Position numbers and translations under genes: made by a program. A DNA stretch of 64,000 bases from Ruegeria sp. R13_0 (lineage in GTDB: Bacteria; Pseudomonadota; Alphaproteobacteria; Rhodobacterales; Rhodobacteraceae), in assembly GCF_017743995.1 (NCBI RefSeq), contig NZ_JAGHRB010000005.1, positions 186,001 through 250,000 of the forward strand, written 5' to 3'. The notes beneath the pieces are model-generated. The model had not been told where the DNA came from. It worked only from the letters and a program-made list of their open reading frames with translations, and did no database searches. Shown in pieces: positions 37,543-46,068 of the stretch (the first letter of the stretch is position 1; every line of letters begins with the position of its first letter).

Positions 37543-38097
37543 TTAGACCACTGTGACGACCGTTCCGATCGGCACGCGGTTGTAGAGATCCACCACGTGT
37601 TCGTTCATCATCCGGATACATCCGTTGGACGCTGCCCGTCCGATCGTCTGCGGCTGCGTTGTCCCGTGGATGCGGAAATAGGTATCGACCCCGTTCTGGA
37701 ACAGATAGAGTGCCCGCGCGCCCAATGGATTGTCGCCCCCGCCAGGCTGGACATAGTCGTTATCCTTGAAACGGGCATAGGCCACCGGATCCCGCTCAAT
37801 CATCTCTTGCGTAGGCCGCCAGGTGGGCCATTCCTTCTTCACGTCGATGGTCGCAGTGCCGGTAAACTCCAACCCGGCTTTGCCGACCCCACAGCCATAG
37901 CGGACCGCCTTGCGTGGTTCGGTCACGTAATACAGGTAGAAGGATCGCGGCACGACCAGCAGTTGCCCCGGCTGAAACTGCTTTTTGATCCGGACAAATT
38001 GCGGTGTGGGATCATACTCGGCAGCCTTCTTGGCAACGGCAATACCGGGGAGAAGGCTCAGGGCCGTTCCGGCCAGAAAAACACGACGTGTAAACAT
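37543..38097 (-). CDS. L,D-transpeptidase (YkuD domain), Tat signal
   Basis: A 184-residue periplasmic enzyme that makes 3-3 crosslinks in peptidoglycan or links proteins to it. MFTRRVFLAGTALSLLPG has the twin-arginine pattern followed by a signal cleavage region. The YkuD active site is complete: HGTTQPQTIGRAASNGCIRM with the nucleophilic cysteine. NPLGARALYLF precedes it as usual. Convergent with tesA, six bases apart. Confidence 0.93.
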   Translation of the reverse strand: MFTRRVFLAGTALSLLPGIAVAKKAAEYDPTPQFVRIKKQFQPGQLLVVPRSFYLYYVTEPRKAVRYGCGVGKAGLEFTGTATIDVKKEWPTWRPTQEMIERDPVAYARFKDNDYVQPGGGDNPLGARALYLFQNGVDTYFRIHGTTQPQTIGRAASNGCIRMMNEHVVDLYNRVPIGTVVTVV

Positions 38098-38216
38098 GTG
38101 CGCCTCTTGAATTGACCTGAAAAATCATCACTCGAACTCCAGAATGATATCTTAATTGGTCAATTATGGGGCAGATATTACGAAATTGTGATGTGAGGCC
38201 TGACGGTCACAATACA

Positions 38217-38237
38217 GGGCGGGGTTTACCCCCGCCC
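38217..38237 (-). terminator. Hairpin terminator after the cold-shock gene
   Basis: GGGCGGGG (38217-38224) and CCCCGCCC (38230-38237) form an 8-bp GC stem a few bases past the stop codon; TGTATTGT follows on the minus strand, a weak T-rich tail. Confidence 0.65.
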
Positions 38238-38248
38238 GTTAGAGTGGC

Positions 38249-38455
38249 TTATGCCAGCTCGATATTGTCCGCGCTTTCGCGGCCGTCACGACCCGAGCGG
38301 AGCTCGTAGGTGACTTTCTGGTTGTCGGCCAAACCGGTCAGGCCCGAACGCTCGACAGCCGAGATGTGAACGAAGATGTCTTTGCCGCCATCTTCGGGTG
38401 CGATAAAGCCGTAGCCTTTGGTGGTGTTGAACCATTTTACGGTGCCTGCAGGCAT
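38249..38455 (-). CDS. cspA: Cold-shock domain protein
   Basis: A 68-residue single-domain CSD protein that binds single-stranded nucleic acid as an RNA chaperone. RNP1 is KGYGFIAPEDG and RNP2 is DIFVHISAVERSG; MPAGTVKWFNTTKG is the canonical start. Length and composition are standard. The 5' region (38456-38640) is long enough for a structured cold-shock leader, but no element could be fixed by eye. Several paralogues are usual, so the symbol denotes the family. Confidence 0.93.
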   Translation of the reverse strand: MPAGTVKWFNTTKGYGFIAPEDGGKDIFVHISAVERSGLTGLADNQKVTYELRSGRDGRESADNIELA

Positions 38456-38659
38456 ATCCGTGTCTCCTGTTTAGTGCTGCCCACGTGGATGCGGCAGCCT
38501 GGCGTCGTCGGTCTGGATCGAATGACTGAGCGCCGTAGAAGGAGACAGTGGGTCGAAATAGAAAAACGTTAGCCCTTTGGATATGGCATTGGGGCAGGGA
38601 TGTGGCAAGGGTGGATTTGGTTAACGATTTGGTAGCCATGAGTGCGGCAGTATGCAGGC

Positions 38660-39268
38660 ATGAGCAACTACCGCCGCGTTCGAATCCCCGGAGCCAAGTA
38701 CTTTTTCACTATCTCTCTGGCCGACAGGTCGTCCGATTTGTTGACGAGAGAAGTGGCGCATTTGCGCGCTGCGTTTGCAGTGACGCAACAAGAGAGGCCG
38801 TTCTGGTGTGACGCGTTTGTCGTGTTGCCGGATCATATCCACGCGGTTTGGACGTTGCCGCCCGGAGATTCGAACTATTCGACGCGGTGGGGTGCGATCA
38901 AAGCACGTTTCACCATGCGATTGAATGAAGTGAGGCGTAGGCCGGGCTTCAGCCCGGCACCAGTTCCAAAACACCCGCCCATCGTGACTTCTGGCAGATA
39001 TGCCGGGCTGAAGCCCGGCCTACGGCGCAACAAGCGTGAGGCACCGATTTGGCAGCGCCGATTTTGGGAACATACTATTCGAGACGAACAGGATTACCGC
39101 AATCATATGGCTTATTGCTGGGGTAACCCGGTTAAACATGGGTTGGTCGAGCACTCGACCGATTGGCCGTATTCGTCGATCCATCGCGATATCCGTTTGG
39201 GTAGAGTTGAACCGGAGTGGAGTTTTAGCTTCGCTACAGGGGCATTTGGGGAGCCGCAGGGTGGGTGA
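38660..39268 (+). CDS. REP-associated tyrosine transposase (RAYT, Y1/IS200-like)
   Basis: A 202-residue single-domain transposase that processes REP hairpins. Markers are NYRRVRIPGAKYFFTI at the start, the metal site DHIHAVWTLP, WQRRFWEHTIRDEQDYRNHMAYCWGNPVKHGLV with the catalytic tyrosine, and DWPYSSIHR. Between the two halves, about residues 93-122 are encoded by two inverted REP palindromes plus spacer (RRRPGFSPAPVPKHPPIV...GLKPGLRR), an insertion that keeps the frame. Whether the enzyme still works is unknown. Confidence 0.9.
   Translation: MSNYRRVRIPGAKYFFTISLADRSSDLLTREVAHLRAAFAVTQQERPFWCDAFVVLPDHIHAVWTLPPGDSNYSTRWGAIKARFTMRLNEVRRRPGFSPAPVPKHPPIVTSGRYAGLKPGLRRNKREAPIWQRRFWEHTIRDEQDYRNHMAYCWGNPVKHGLVEHSTDWPYSSIHRDIRLGRVEPEWSFSFATGAFGEPQGG
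38937..38958 (+). repeat. REP palindrome 1 inside the RAYT gene
   Basis: GTAG followed by GCCGGGCT-TC-AGCCCGGC: an 8-bp stem with a 2-base loop and the GTAG foot that RAYT enzymes recognise. It lies in frame within the transposase coding sequence. Confidence 0.9.
39002..39023 (-). repeat. REP palindrome 2 inside the RAYT gene, inverted
   Basis: An exact inverted copy of REP 1, GCCGGGCT-GA-AGCCCGGC followed by CTAC, 43 bp downstream. The pair forms a BIME-like doublet. I noticed no third copy elsewhere in the window. Confidence 0.9.
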
Positions 39269-39342
39269 TTTCAGCCATCATTTGAATAGCTTGGGCTTGG
39301 AGTATTTAGGTGCGACGGATGTAAGGACCTAGCCTTCAGGTG

Positions 39343-39699
39343 CTACAAGAGCTTCCATTCGCTTTCGATTCTTGCAATCTCGTCGAGCAGTTGAGCCATG
39401 AAAGCGTTGCCGCCTTCTCGGCCGTCAGGCCCAACGATAATAGTTCGACCTTGCTCGAGTGACGTCACAAGCTTTTTGTCTAGCTTCGATCTTAGCCGCG
39501 AGTATTCATGGGTCGAAGCGAACCCTTGAGGTCCGTTTTGCCGAAGCAGCTCCCTCGCATCCTTGATCAATTGTACCCTGGCCGTGTGACGGAGCCTATG
39601 CCGCTCTACGCCCCAGTTTGCCCAAGGAGCAATTATTGACGCCGCCAGACCAGAAACTGAGCCGGTGAGTGCTGCGACAATAATTGTGGTCCAATCCAT
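39343..39699 (-). CDS. Hypothetical one-helix membrane protein
   Basis: A 118-residue protein not recognised. Residues 4-28 (TTIIVAALTGSVSGLAASIIAPWAN) form one membrane helix; the rest is a charged, basic and probably helical cytoplasmic domain (ERHRLRHTARVQLIKDARELLRQ). It begins seven bases after the ettA stop codon on the same strand and so could be translated from the ettA transcript. Base composition is more AT-rich than its neighbours. It shares layout, not obvious sequence, with the protein after uvrB. Confidence 0.65.
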   Translation of the reverse strand: MDWTTIIVAALTGSVSGLAASIIAPWANWGVERHRLRHTARVQLIKDARELLRQNGPQGFASTHEYSRLRSKLDKKLVTSLEQGRTIIVGPDGREGGNAFMAQLLDEIARIESEWKLL

Positions 39700-39705
39700 C
39701 TCACT

Positions 39706-41373
39706 TCACCGCGCAAACTTCTTATGCTTCAACCGCTTGGGCTCCAGCGCGTCCGGTCCAAGCCTCCGCTTTTTGTCCTCTTCGTAGTCCTCGAAGTTGC
39801 CCTCGAACCACTCAACATGCGCATCCCCTTCAAAAGCCAGAATATGCGTGCAAATCCGGTCGAGGAAGAAGCGGTCGTGTGAGATGACGACGGCGCAGCC
39901 GGCGAAATCGACCAGTGCGTCTTCCAGTGCGCGCAGGGTTTCGACGTCCAGATCGTTGGTCGGTTCGTCGAGGAGCAGGACGTTACCGCCCTCTTTTAGC
40001 AGGCGGGCCATGTGGACGCGGTTGCGCTCGCCGCCGGACAGCAGCGAGACCTTCTTTTGCTGGTCGCCGCCCTTGAAGTTGAAGGACGAGCAATAGGCGC
40101 GCGAATTGACCTGCGCGTCGCCCAGTTGGATGATCTCGGCGCCGCCGGTGATCGCCTCCCACACGGTGTCGTTGTCAGCAAGGTCGTCGCGGGACTGGTC
40201 GACATAGGACAGTTCGACCGTGTCGCCCAGCGTGATGGTGCCGCTGTCGGGCTGTTCCTGGCCGGTCAGCATCTTGAACAAGGTCGATTTACCCGCGCCG
40301 TTGGGGCCGATAACACCGACGATGCCGCCGGGGGGCAGGGCGAAGTCCAGCCCTTCGATCAGTTGCTTGTCGCCCATGTGTTTCGACAGGCCTTCGACCT
40401 CGATCACCTTACCGCCAAGGCGCTGGCCGTTGGGGATGACGATCTGGGCGCGGGTCAGCTTTTCGCGCTCGGACTGCTCGGCCAGCTCGTTATAGGCGTT
40501 GATCCGGGCCTTGGATTTGGCCTGACGCGCCTTCTGGCCCTGACGCATCCATTCCAGTTCGCGCTGCAGGGTCTTCTGCTTGGACTTGTCCTCGCGGGCT
40601 TCCTGCTCCAGCCGTTTGGCTTTTTGTTCCAGCCATGCGGAGTAGTTGCCCTCGTATGGAATGCCGCGGCCCCGGTCGAGTTCCAGAATCCAGCCGGTGA
40701 TGTCATCCAGGAAATAGCGGTCGTGGGTGACGATCAGGATGGTACCCTTGTAGTCGATCAGGTGCTGTTGCAGCCAGGCGATGGTTTCGGCGTCCAAGTG
40801 GTTGGTCGGTTCGTCCAGTAGCAGCATGTCGGGCGCTTCCAGCAGCAGCTTGCAGAGCGCCACGCGGCGTTTCTCACCGCCTGAGAGGTTGGCGATGTTG
40901 GCATCGTCTGGCGGGCAGCGCAGCGCCTCCATCGAGACGTCGATCTGGCTGTCCAAATCCCACAGGTTTTCCGCGTCGATCGCGTCCTGCAGGGTGGTCA
41001 TTTCCTCCATCAACTCGTCCGAGTAGTTCTCGGCGATCTCCATGGCGATCTCGTTGAACCGGTCCACCTTGGCCTTTTTCGCGGCGACGCCCAGCATGAC
41101 GTTTTCGCGGACCGACAGCGTTTCATCCAGCTGCGGTTCCTGCGGCAGATAGCCAACCTTGGCGCCCTCGGCCGCCCATGCCTCACCGGTGAAGTCGGTG
41201 TCGAGGCCCGCCATGATCTTCATCAGCGTCGATTTACCCGCGCCGTTGACGCCGACGACACCGATTTTCACGCCGGGCAAAAAGCTCAGGTGGATGTTTT
41301 CAAAGCACTTCTTGCCACCGGGATAGGTCTTTGAGACACCCTGCATGTGGTAGACATATTGATAGGCGGCCAT
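39706..41373 (-). CDS. ettA: Energy-dependent translational throttle protein (ABC-F)
   Basis: EttA binds the ribosomal E site and gates the first elongation steps according to ATP supply. The 555-residue protein has two ATPase domains: GVNGAGKSTLMKIMAGL with LSGGEKRRVALCKLL and LLDEPTNHLDAETIAWL, then GPNGAGKSTLFKMLTG with LSGGERNRVHMARLL and LLDEPTNDLDVETLRAL. The linker between them (KAKRLEQEAREDKSKQKTLQREL) is the P-site tRNA-interaction motif. There are no membrane segments. Confidence 0.96.
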   Translation of the reverse strand: MAAYQYVYHMQGVSKTYPGGKKCFENIHLSFLPGVKIGVVGVNGAGKSTLMKIMAGLDTDFTGEAWAAEGAKVGYLPQEPQLDETLSVRENVMLGVAAKKAKVDRFNEIAMEIAENYSDELMEEMTTLQDAIDAENLWDLDSQIDVSMEALRCPPDDANIANLSGGEKRRVALCKLLLEAPDMLLLDEPTNHLDAETIAWLQQHLIDYKGTILIVTHDRYFLDDITGWILELDRGRGIPYEGNYSAWLEQKAKRLEQEAREDKSKQKTLQRELEWMRQGQKARQAKSKARINAYNELAEQSEREKLTRAQIVIPNGQRLGGKVIEVEGLSKHMGDKQLIEGLDFALPPGGIVGVIGPNGAGKSTLFKMLTGQEQPDSGTITLGDTVELSYVDQSRDDLADNDTVWEAITGGAEIIQLGDAQVNSRAYCSSFNFKGGDQQKKVSLLSGGERNRVHMARLLKEGGNVLLLDEPTNDLDVETLRALEDALVDFAGCAVVISHDRFFLDRICTHILAFEGDAHVEWFEGNFEDYEEDKKRRLGPDALEPKRLKHKKFAR

Positions 41374-41511
41374 GTCGCGTCCTCTGGGTCGGGGAAATTG
41401 GGTTGAAACGCTTGATATCCAAGCGGAGCGGGCGGGGCAAGCTGGTGGTTTCGTGATTTTTGCCTAGACCTTGCGTGGGCTAGAGTGGCCAAGGTTTGAA
41501 AGGCGCGTGAG

Positions 41512-41982
41512 ATGTCAGAACTTGCGGAATTGATTGCTGGGTGGGCAAAGCCCGGACGGGTCGATTGGATTGGTTTGCGTCCAGCCCGGCGGGCGGAGAT
41601 CGTCACCTTAGGTGCCGCTATGATTTCCGCTGATGGTTTAGATGGAGATCGCAGTCGAGCGGGCAAGAGGGCGGTGACCTTGATCCAGCAGGAGCATCTG
41701 GCAGCGATTGGCTCGTATCTTGGACAAGGGCCGATTGCGCCAGAGGTATTGCGGCGCAATCTGGTGGTTTCGGGGATTAACCTCTCGGCGCTCAAAGGAC
41801 GCGAAGTGCAGGTGGGTGAGGCGATTTTGCGTTTTACCGTGATCTGTGCGCCCTGCAGTCGGATGGAGGAAGCGCTGGGCAAAGGGGGCTATTCTGCCGT
41901 CCGTGGGCTTGGCGGCTGGTGTGCCGAAGTGGTGCGCCCCGGACGCGTTCGGGCGGGCGATGCGGTGCAACCTGTTGATTGA
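41512..41982 (+). CDS. MOSC domain-containing protein
   Basis: A 156-residue protein made of one MOSC domain, the fold of the molybdenum-cofactor sulfurase C-terminus. Visible blocks are [61 protein letters not shown] and the cysteine in [19 protein letters not shown]. Stand-alone MOSC proteins (YiiM/YuaD type) handle sulfur or N-hydroxylated bases with Moco; the substrate here is unknown. nadD follows closely on the same strand. Confidence 0.87.
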   Translation: MSELAELIAGWAKPGRVDWIGLRPARRAEIVTLGAAMISADGLDGDRSRAGKRAVTLIQQEHLAAIGSYLGQGPIAPEVLRRNLVVSGINLSALKGREVQVGEAILRFTVICAPCSRMEEALGKGGYSAVRGLGGWCAEVVRPGRVRAGDAVQPVD

Positions 41983-42014
41983 CAAGCTGTTGCAGTTCTG
42001 AACAACAGCAAAGG

Positions 42015-42635
42015 ATGTTGCGCAGCCAGATACCATATGCTCGGCCCGGACAGGTCATTGGGCTGTTCGGAGGGTCCTTTGATCCTCCGCATCAGGGTCA
42101 TGTGCATGTCACGCTTGAGGCGATGAAAGCGTTCGGTTTGGATCGTGTGTGGTGGCTGGTCTCTCCGGGTAACCCTCTGAAACAGCGCGGGCCTGCGCCT
42201 TTGCCGCGTCGGTTAGAGGCTGCGCAGGCGGTGATGCAGCACCCTCGGGTGGACGTTACGGATATCGAGGCGCTGACGGGTACGCGGGCGACAGCGGATA
42301 CTCTGGTGGCCCTCCGGCGGCTCTATCCTCAGGTTCGGTTCGTCTGGATCATGGGGGCCGACAATCTGGCGCAGTTTCATCGGTGGAAAGACTGGCGGCA
42401 GATCATGGATAGCGTCCCCGTGGGGGTCGTAGCGCGACCGGGGGATCGGATTTCCGCACGGATGTCGCCAGCGGCGCGGGTTTATGCGCCCTACAGGATT
42501 GACGGGCAGGCGCGGCATTTATTGGGACGCGCGCAGGCGCCAGCATGGTGTTTCGTGAACGTGCCGATGGTAAATCTCAGTTCAACTGATCTTCGCAATC
42601 GCGGCATCTGGGCAAACGGAGTGTTGCCCGAATAG
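42015..42635 (+). CDS. nadD: Nicotinate-nucleotide adenylyltransferase
   Basis: Converts nicotinate mononucleotide and ATP to deamido-NAD, two steps before the nadE reaction that is also encoded here. The 206-residue protein has the nucleotidyltransferase motif [21 protein letters not shown] (H..GH) and the C-terminal [11 protein letters not shown] (the SSTxIR motif). The start is uncertain: ATG at 42015 fits homologues, while the frame is open to a TTG at 41979 that overlaps the MOSC stop. Confidence 0.93.
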   Translation: MLRSQIPYARPGQVIGLFGGSFDPPHQGHVHVTLEAMKAFGLDRVWWLVSPGNPLKQRGPAPLPRRLEAAQAVMQHPRVDVTDIEALTGTRATADTLVALRRLYPQVRFVWIMGADNLAQFHRWKDWRQIMDSVPVGVVARPGDRISARMSPAARVYAPYRIDGQARHLLGRAQAPAWCFVNVPMVNLSSTDLRNRGIWANGVLPE

Positions 42636-42701
42636 CCACATTGCCTGCATATTCTCATGCAATGGTTGTCCAAATTTCATCTCTGGGATTTTAATTGACC
42701 C

Positions 42702-44180
42702 ATGGTTGATCGTATTTCACGACGTTTGTTTCTTGGAGGGTTGAGCGCAGCTGCGATCCCTGCGACTGCCATGGCGCAGGCCCCCTTGGTGTCCTTGCGG
42801 CCTCAGGCCCGAGGGCCTCAGCTGACCGGGGCCGAGCGGTTCGTGCGGGCAGCCGGGCTGCGGGGCGATGTGATCTTTGCAGTGGCAGATGTTGAGACAG
42901 GCACTCAGCTTGAGGAGTTGGGGGGGGAGGCCGGGTTGCCTCCGGCCAGTGTGGGCAAGGCGCTGACCGCGCTCTATGCGTTAGACGTACTGGGGCCGGA
43001 TCATCGCTTTGAGACCAAGCTTCTGGCGGATGGTCCAATTGAGAATGGCATTCTAAAGGGCGATTTGATCCTTGTCGGTGGCGGCGACCCTCTTTTGGAC
43101 ACGGATGCATTGGCAAGCATGGCGGCCAATCTGCGCGAGGCCGGGGTGACAGAAGTGCGCGGGGCGTTCAAGGTCTATGACGGAGCCTTGCCCTATGTGT
43201 TCAGCATCGACCCCGGGCAACCGGATCATCTGGGCTATAGCCCGGCGATCAGTGGAATTTCTTTGAACTTCAACCGCGTTCATTTCGAATGGAAGCGGGC
43301 CGGGACGAGTTACAATGTCACGATGGATGCGCGCAGCGCCAAGTACCGCCCGGATGTCGATATGGCTGTGATGCGGGTCGAACCGCGCAGCCTGCCGATC
43401 TACACCTATCAACCCAGCGCACGTCAGGACCGCTGGACCGTGGCCAAAGGCGCGCTGGGCAATGGTGGCGCACGCTGGTTGCCTGTTCGAAAACCAGCAC
43501 TTTATGCGGGCGATGTGTTTCGCACGCTTGCCCGCTCAAACGGGGTTGTTCTGGGTCGGGTGCAAGTCACGCAGGAAACCCCGCAGGGCACTGCGTTGGT
43601 TGTGCATCAGAGTGACCGGTTAGAGAGCATCCTGCGCGGGATGCTGAAATACTCGACCAATCTGACTGCAGAAATGGTTGGTATGGCGGCGACTAAAGCA
43701 CGCGGGGTCAGGCCGCGTGATCTGGCGGACTCAGCGGCAGAAATGAACCGCTGGGCGGCTGAGAGCTATGGGGCCAGCCAAATCGCCATGGTGGATCATT
43801 CGGGCCTGGGTGATGCGTCCCGCATGCCTCCGGGTGATCTGGTGAAAGCGCTTGTTGCGGCGCGCAAAACCGGGGCGTTGCGGCCCTTGCTCAAGCCTTT
43901 CACGCTGACCGATAGTCAGGGACGGGCGGTCAAGGATCATCCCATCAAGGTGAGTGCAAAAACCGGAACGCTGAACTTCGTCTCAGGTCTGGGCGGGTTT
44001 CTGACCACGGCTGACGGGTCCGAGCTGGCCTTTGCGATTTTTACGGCAGATGTGGACCACCGCGCCACGATCCCGCGCGAACAACGCGAGCGACCAGAAG
44101 GCGCGCGCAGTTGGAACCGCCGGTCGCGCAAGCTTCAGCGGGCGTTGATTGAACGTTGGGGGTCTCTCTACGGCAGTTGA
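42702..44180 (+). CDS. dacB: D-alanyl-D-alanine carboxypeptidase/endopeptidase (PBP4), Tat signal
   Basis: A 492-residue class C penicillin-binding protein trimming and cutting peptidoglycan crosslinks. The active-site motif is SVGK (in PPASVGKALTALYAL), with YSTN as the SxN motif and AKTGTLN as KTG. A long insert between them is typical of PBP4. The signal MVDRISRRLFLGGLSAAAIPATAMA contains a twin-arginine pattern SRRLFLG, suggesting Tat export. Confidence 0.94.
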   Translation: MVDRISRRLFLGGLSAAAIPATAMAQAPLVSLRPQARGPQLTGAERFVRAAGLRGDVIFAVADVETGTQLEELGGEAGLPPASVGKALTALYALDVLGPDHRFETKLLADGPIENGILKGDLILVGGGDPLLDTDALASMAANLREAGVTEVRGAFKVYDGALPYVFSIDPGQPDHLGYSPAISGISLNFNRVHFEWKRAGTSYNVTMDARSAKYRPDVDMAVMRVEPRSLPIYTYQPSARQDRWTVAKGALGNGGARWLPVRKPALYAGDVFRTLARSNGVVLGRVQVTQETPQGTALVVHQSDRLESILRGMLKYSTNLTAEMVGMAATKARGVRPRDLADSAAEMNRWAAESYGASQIAMVDHSGLGDASRMPPGDLVKALVAARKTGALRPLLKPFTLTDSQGRAVKDHPIKVSAKTGTLNFVSGLGGFLTTADGSELAFAIFTADVDHRATIPREQRERPEGARSWNRRSRKLQRALIERWGSLYGS

Positions 44181-44182
44181 AC

Positions 44183-44605
44183 CTAAATCGTGTGGCGCGC
44201 GCGGGCACCGCGCTCAATCGCGGCGGCGTGCAGGCGGTCGATGTTCAGCTCGTACCGGATTTCTTCCAGCAAACGCAGCTCGGTTTCGGCTAGCGAGCCG
44301 TCTGCGGCGGCCACGTCGCAGGCCAGCGCATAGGCGGTTTCATTCAGGCGTTCTGGCAAGTTATCACGGATCAGGCCGAACAGGGCGTCCAATCCATCTT
44401 CCTGCTCGAACAGGTCGAACACGATTTGCGAAACCCGGCGGGTGCGGTCGATGTCATAGCCCGCAAAAACAGGCAGCATATTCACCGCACCTTCGATCTT
44501 GACCAGTTCGGCGGTGCGGATCGTCTCATCCGACGCCGAGATCGCAACCATGATCGCCACAAGGCAATCTTGCGGAGACATTGGGTGTGGTACTTGATCG
44601 GTCAT
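44183..44605 (-). CDS. TerB-like protein
   Basis: A 140-residue all-helical protein with the TerB/DjlA-like pattern: DCLVAIMVAISASDETIRTAELVKIEGAV and ALACDVAAADGSLAETELRLLEEIRYELNID, each with the acidic D-x-x-x-x-x-E metal-type signature. The molecular function of stand-alone TerB domains is not established. The ATG at 44605 has AGGACG in front; longer starts overlap the Lrp gene. It is downstream of the Lrp-type gene and convergent with dacB. Confidence 0.75.
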   Translation of the reverse strand: MTDQVPHPMSPQDCLVAIMVAISASDETIRTAELVKIEGAVNMLPVFAGYDIDRTRRVSQIVFDLFEQEDGLDALFGLIRDNLPERLNETAYALACDVAAADGSLAETELRLLEEIRYELNIDRLHAAAIERGARARHTI

Positions 44606-44684
44606 TGGGTCGTCCTGAGTCATTTGCTGCCGTCGCACGATAGGAGGGCTGGCTGGCAGGTTCAACGGCTTTTGCGGGCGCGTG

Positions 44685-45152
44685 TCAGAGAATTGGCAGT
44701 GGTCCCCGCGTTTTGGTCTGGCGCAGCACGAAGTTGCTGCGGGTGTCACGGACCAGACCTGACTTCAGAAGGTGCTGCATGATGAAAAGCTCAAGATCTT
44801 CGGGCGATTTGGCGTAGACCTTGAGGAGGAAGTCATGATCTCCGGTAATCGACGCGCATTCTACGATCTGAGGCTCCGTCTCTACCAGCCGGAGGAAGGC
44901 GTTGATGCTGTCTTCCTGATGGCTCTGCAATGCGACGTGGATATAGGCAATGGCGTTCAGTCCGACAGACTTGGCGCGGACCTGCGCAGTGTAGCCCGAT
45001 ACAACGCCTGAGGCCTCAAGATCTCGCACCCGACGCCAGCATTGCGAGGCAGACAGGCCCGTGCGGTCTGCAAGCTCCTGCATCGATAGTCGGCCATCGG
45101 TTTGCAGCTGTTGCAGGATGGCCAGATCAGCAGGTTGAAATGTTTGTGTCAA
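44685..45152 (-). CDS. Lrp/AsnC family transcription regulator
   Basis: A 155-residue regulator with an N-terminal helix-turn-helix (LAILQQLQTDGRLSMQELADRTGLSASQCWRRVRDLEASG) and the C-terminal RAM ligand-binding domain (AYIHVALQSHQ..., ITGDHDFLLKVYAKSPEDLELFI). It is divergent from phhA with 109 bp between, so phenylalanine- or tyrosine-responsive control of phhAB is the natural inference; palindromic sites lie in the gap. Confidence 0.92.
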   Translation of the reverse strand: MTQTFQPADLAILQQLQTDGRLSMQELADRTGLSASQCWRRVRDLEASGVVSGYTAQVRAKSVGLNAIAYIHVALQSHQEDSINAFLRLVETEPQIVECASITGDHDFLLKVYAKSPEDLELFIMQHLLKSGLVRDTRSNFVLRQTKTRGPLPIL

Positions 45153-45211
45153 TTTCTCTCCAGATGCAAAATGAATACTTCAACTTTAGTCGATTTCTCC
45201 ATCCAGAGAAA
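45152..45211. promoter_or_regulatory. Candidate Lrp-family operator between regulator and phhA
   Basis: TTTCTC-CATCCA-GAGAAA (45194-45211) is a perfect 6-bp inverted repeat. A related half, ATTTCTCTCCAGA, lies about 40 bp upstream at 45152, next to the regulator's start codon. Two spaced sites in an AT-richer divergent promoter fit Lrp-type octamer binding. Confidence 0.5.
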
Positions 45212-45261
45212 CTGAATTCGCCATCTCCCTTGAATAGAATGTCTGCGAAGGGGAGGAGAAG

Positions 45262-46062
45262 ATGCCGAAATCAACGAAATACCGCGCTAAAATCGCCGAT
45301 GAGCAGGGCCATATTGCGTATACGGCTGAAGAGGATGCCGTTTGGGCCGATCTCTATGCGGCGCAGCAGGACAACGTACAGAAATATATGGCGCGTGACT
45401 ATCTCGACGGCCTGAAACGGTTGGAGTTGCCGAAGACCCGGGTGCCCTCCTGCAAGGATATCTCGGAACGTTTGTTGGACCTGACCGGATGGCGGGTGCA
45501 GCCCGTGCCAGCGCTGATCGGGTTTGAAACCTTCTTCGGGATGCTGGCCGACAGGTTGTTTCCGGCAGCGTCCTTTATCCGCTCACGCGAGGATTTCGAT
45601 TATATTGAAGAGCCGGACATCTTCCATGAGATCTTTGGGCATACGCCCTTGCTCAGCGATCCCAGATTCGCGGCGTTCAGTCAGGCCATTGGTAAGGCCG
45701 GGGTGCAGGCGGGGCCAAAGGACTATGCCTGGCTGATCCGGCTGTATTGGTTCTCGATCGAGTTCGGGTTACGGTGGCAAGACGGTGAGATCAAAGCGCT
45801 TGGATCGGGGCTGGCGTCCTCGCCCACTGAACTTGTCTATGCGGTCGAAAGCGATATTCCGGATCGGGACCCGTTTGACGTGCTGACGATCCTGCGCACT
45901 CCTTACCGGATCGACATGCACCAGATGGGCTACTTTGTTCTGCAAGACCCCGAGGCGCTTTTCGCCGCGGCTGACAGGAACCTGTTGGCAGATGTAAAGC
46001 AGGCGCAGTCGCTTGGATTGTTGCCCAACAAGTTCCCGCCTAAAGCAACAGCAGCGGAGTGA
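45262..46062 (+). CDS. phhA: Phenylalanine 4-monooxygenase
   Basis: Pterin-dependent iron enzyme converting phenylalanine to tyrosine. The 266-residue protein is the short bacterial form without regulatory domain. The iron ligands are H122 and H127 (in IFHEIFGHTPL) and E167 (in FSIEFGL). The start has GGGGAGGAGAAG in front. phhB, the cofactor-recycling dehydratase, starts seven bases after the stop. Confidence 0.96.
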   Translation: MPKSTKYRAKIADEQGHIAYTAEEDAVWADLYAAQQDNVQKYMARDYLDGLKRLELPKTRVPSCKDISERLLDLTGWRVQPVPALIGFETFFGMLADRLFPAASFIRSREDFDYIEEPDIFHEIFGHTPLLSDPRFAAFSQAIGKAGVQAGPKDYAWLIRLYWFSIEFGLRWQDGEIKALGSGLASSPTELVYAVESDIPDRDPFDVLTILRTPYRIDMHQMGYFVLQDPEALFAAADRNLLADVKQAQSLGLLPNKFPPKATAAE

Positions 46063-46068
46063 TCGAAA

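Noticed and set aside
38937..39023. Frameshift or pseudogene status of the RAYT gene
   Set aside because: The REP insertion keeps the reading frame and all conserved motifs on both sides are intact, so it is kept as a gene.
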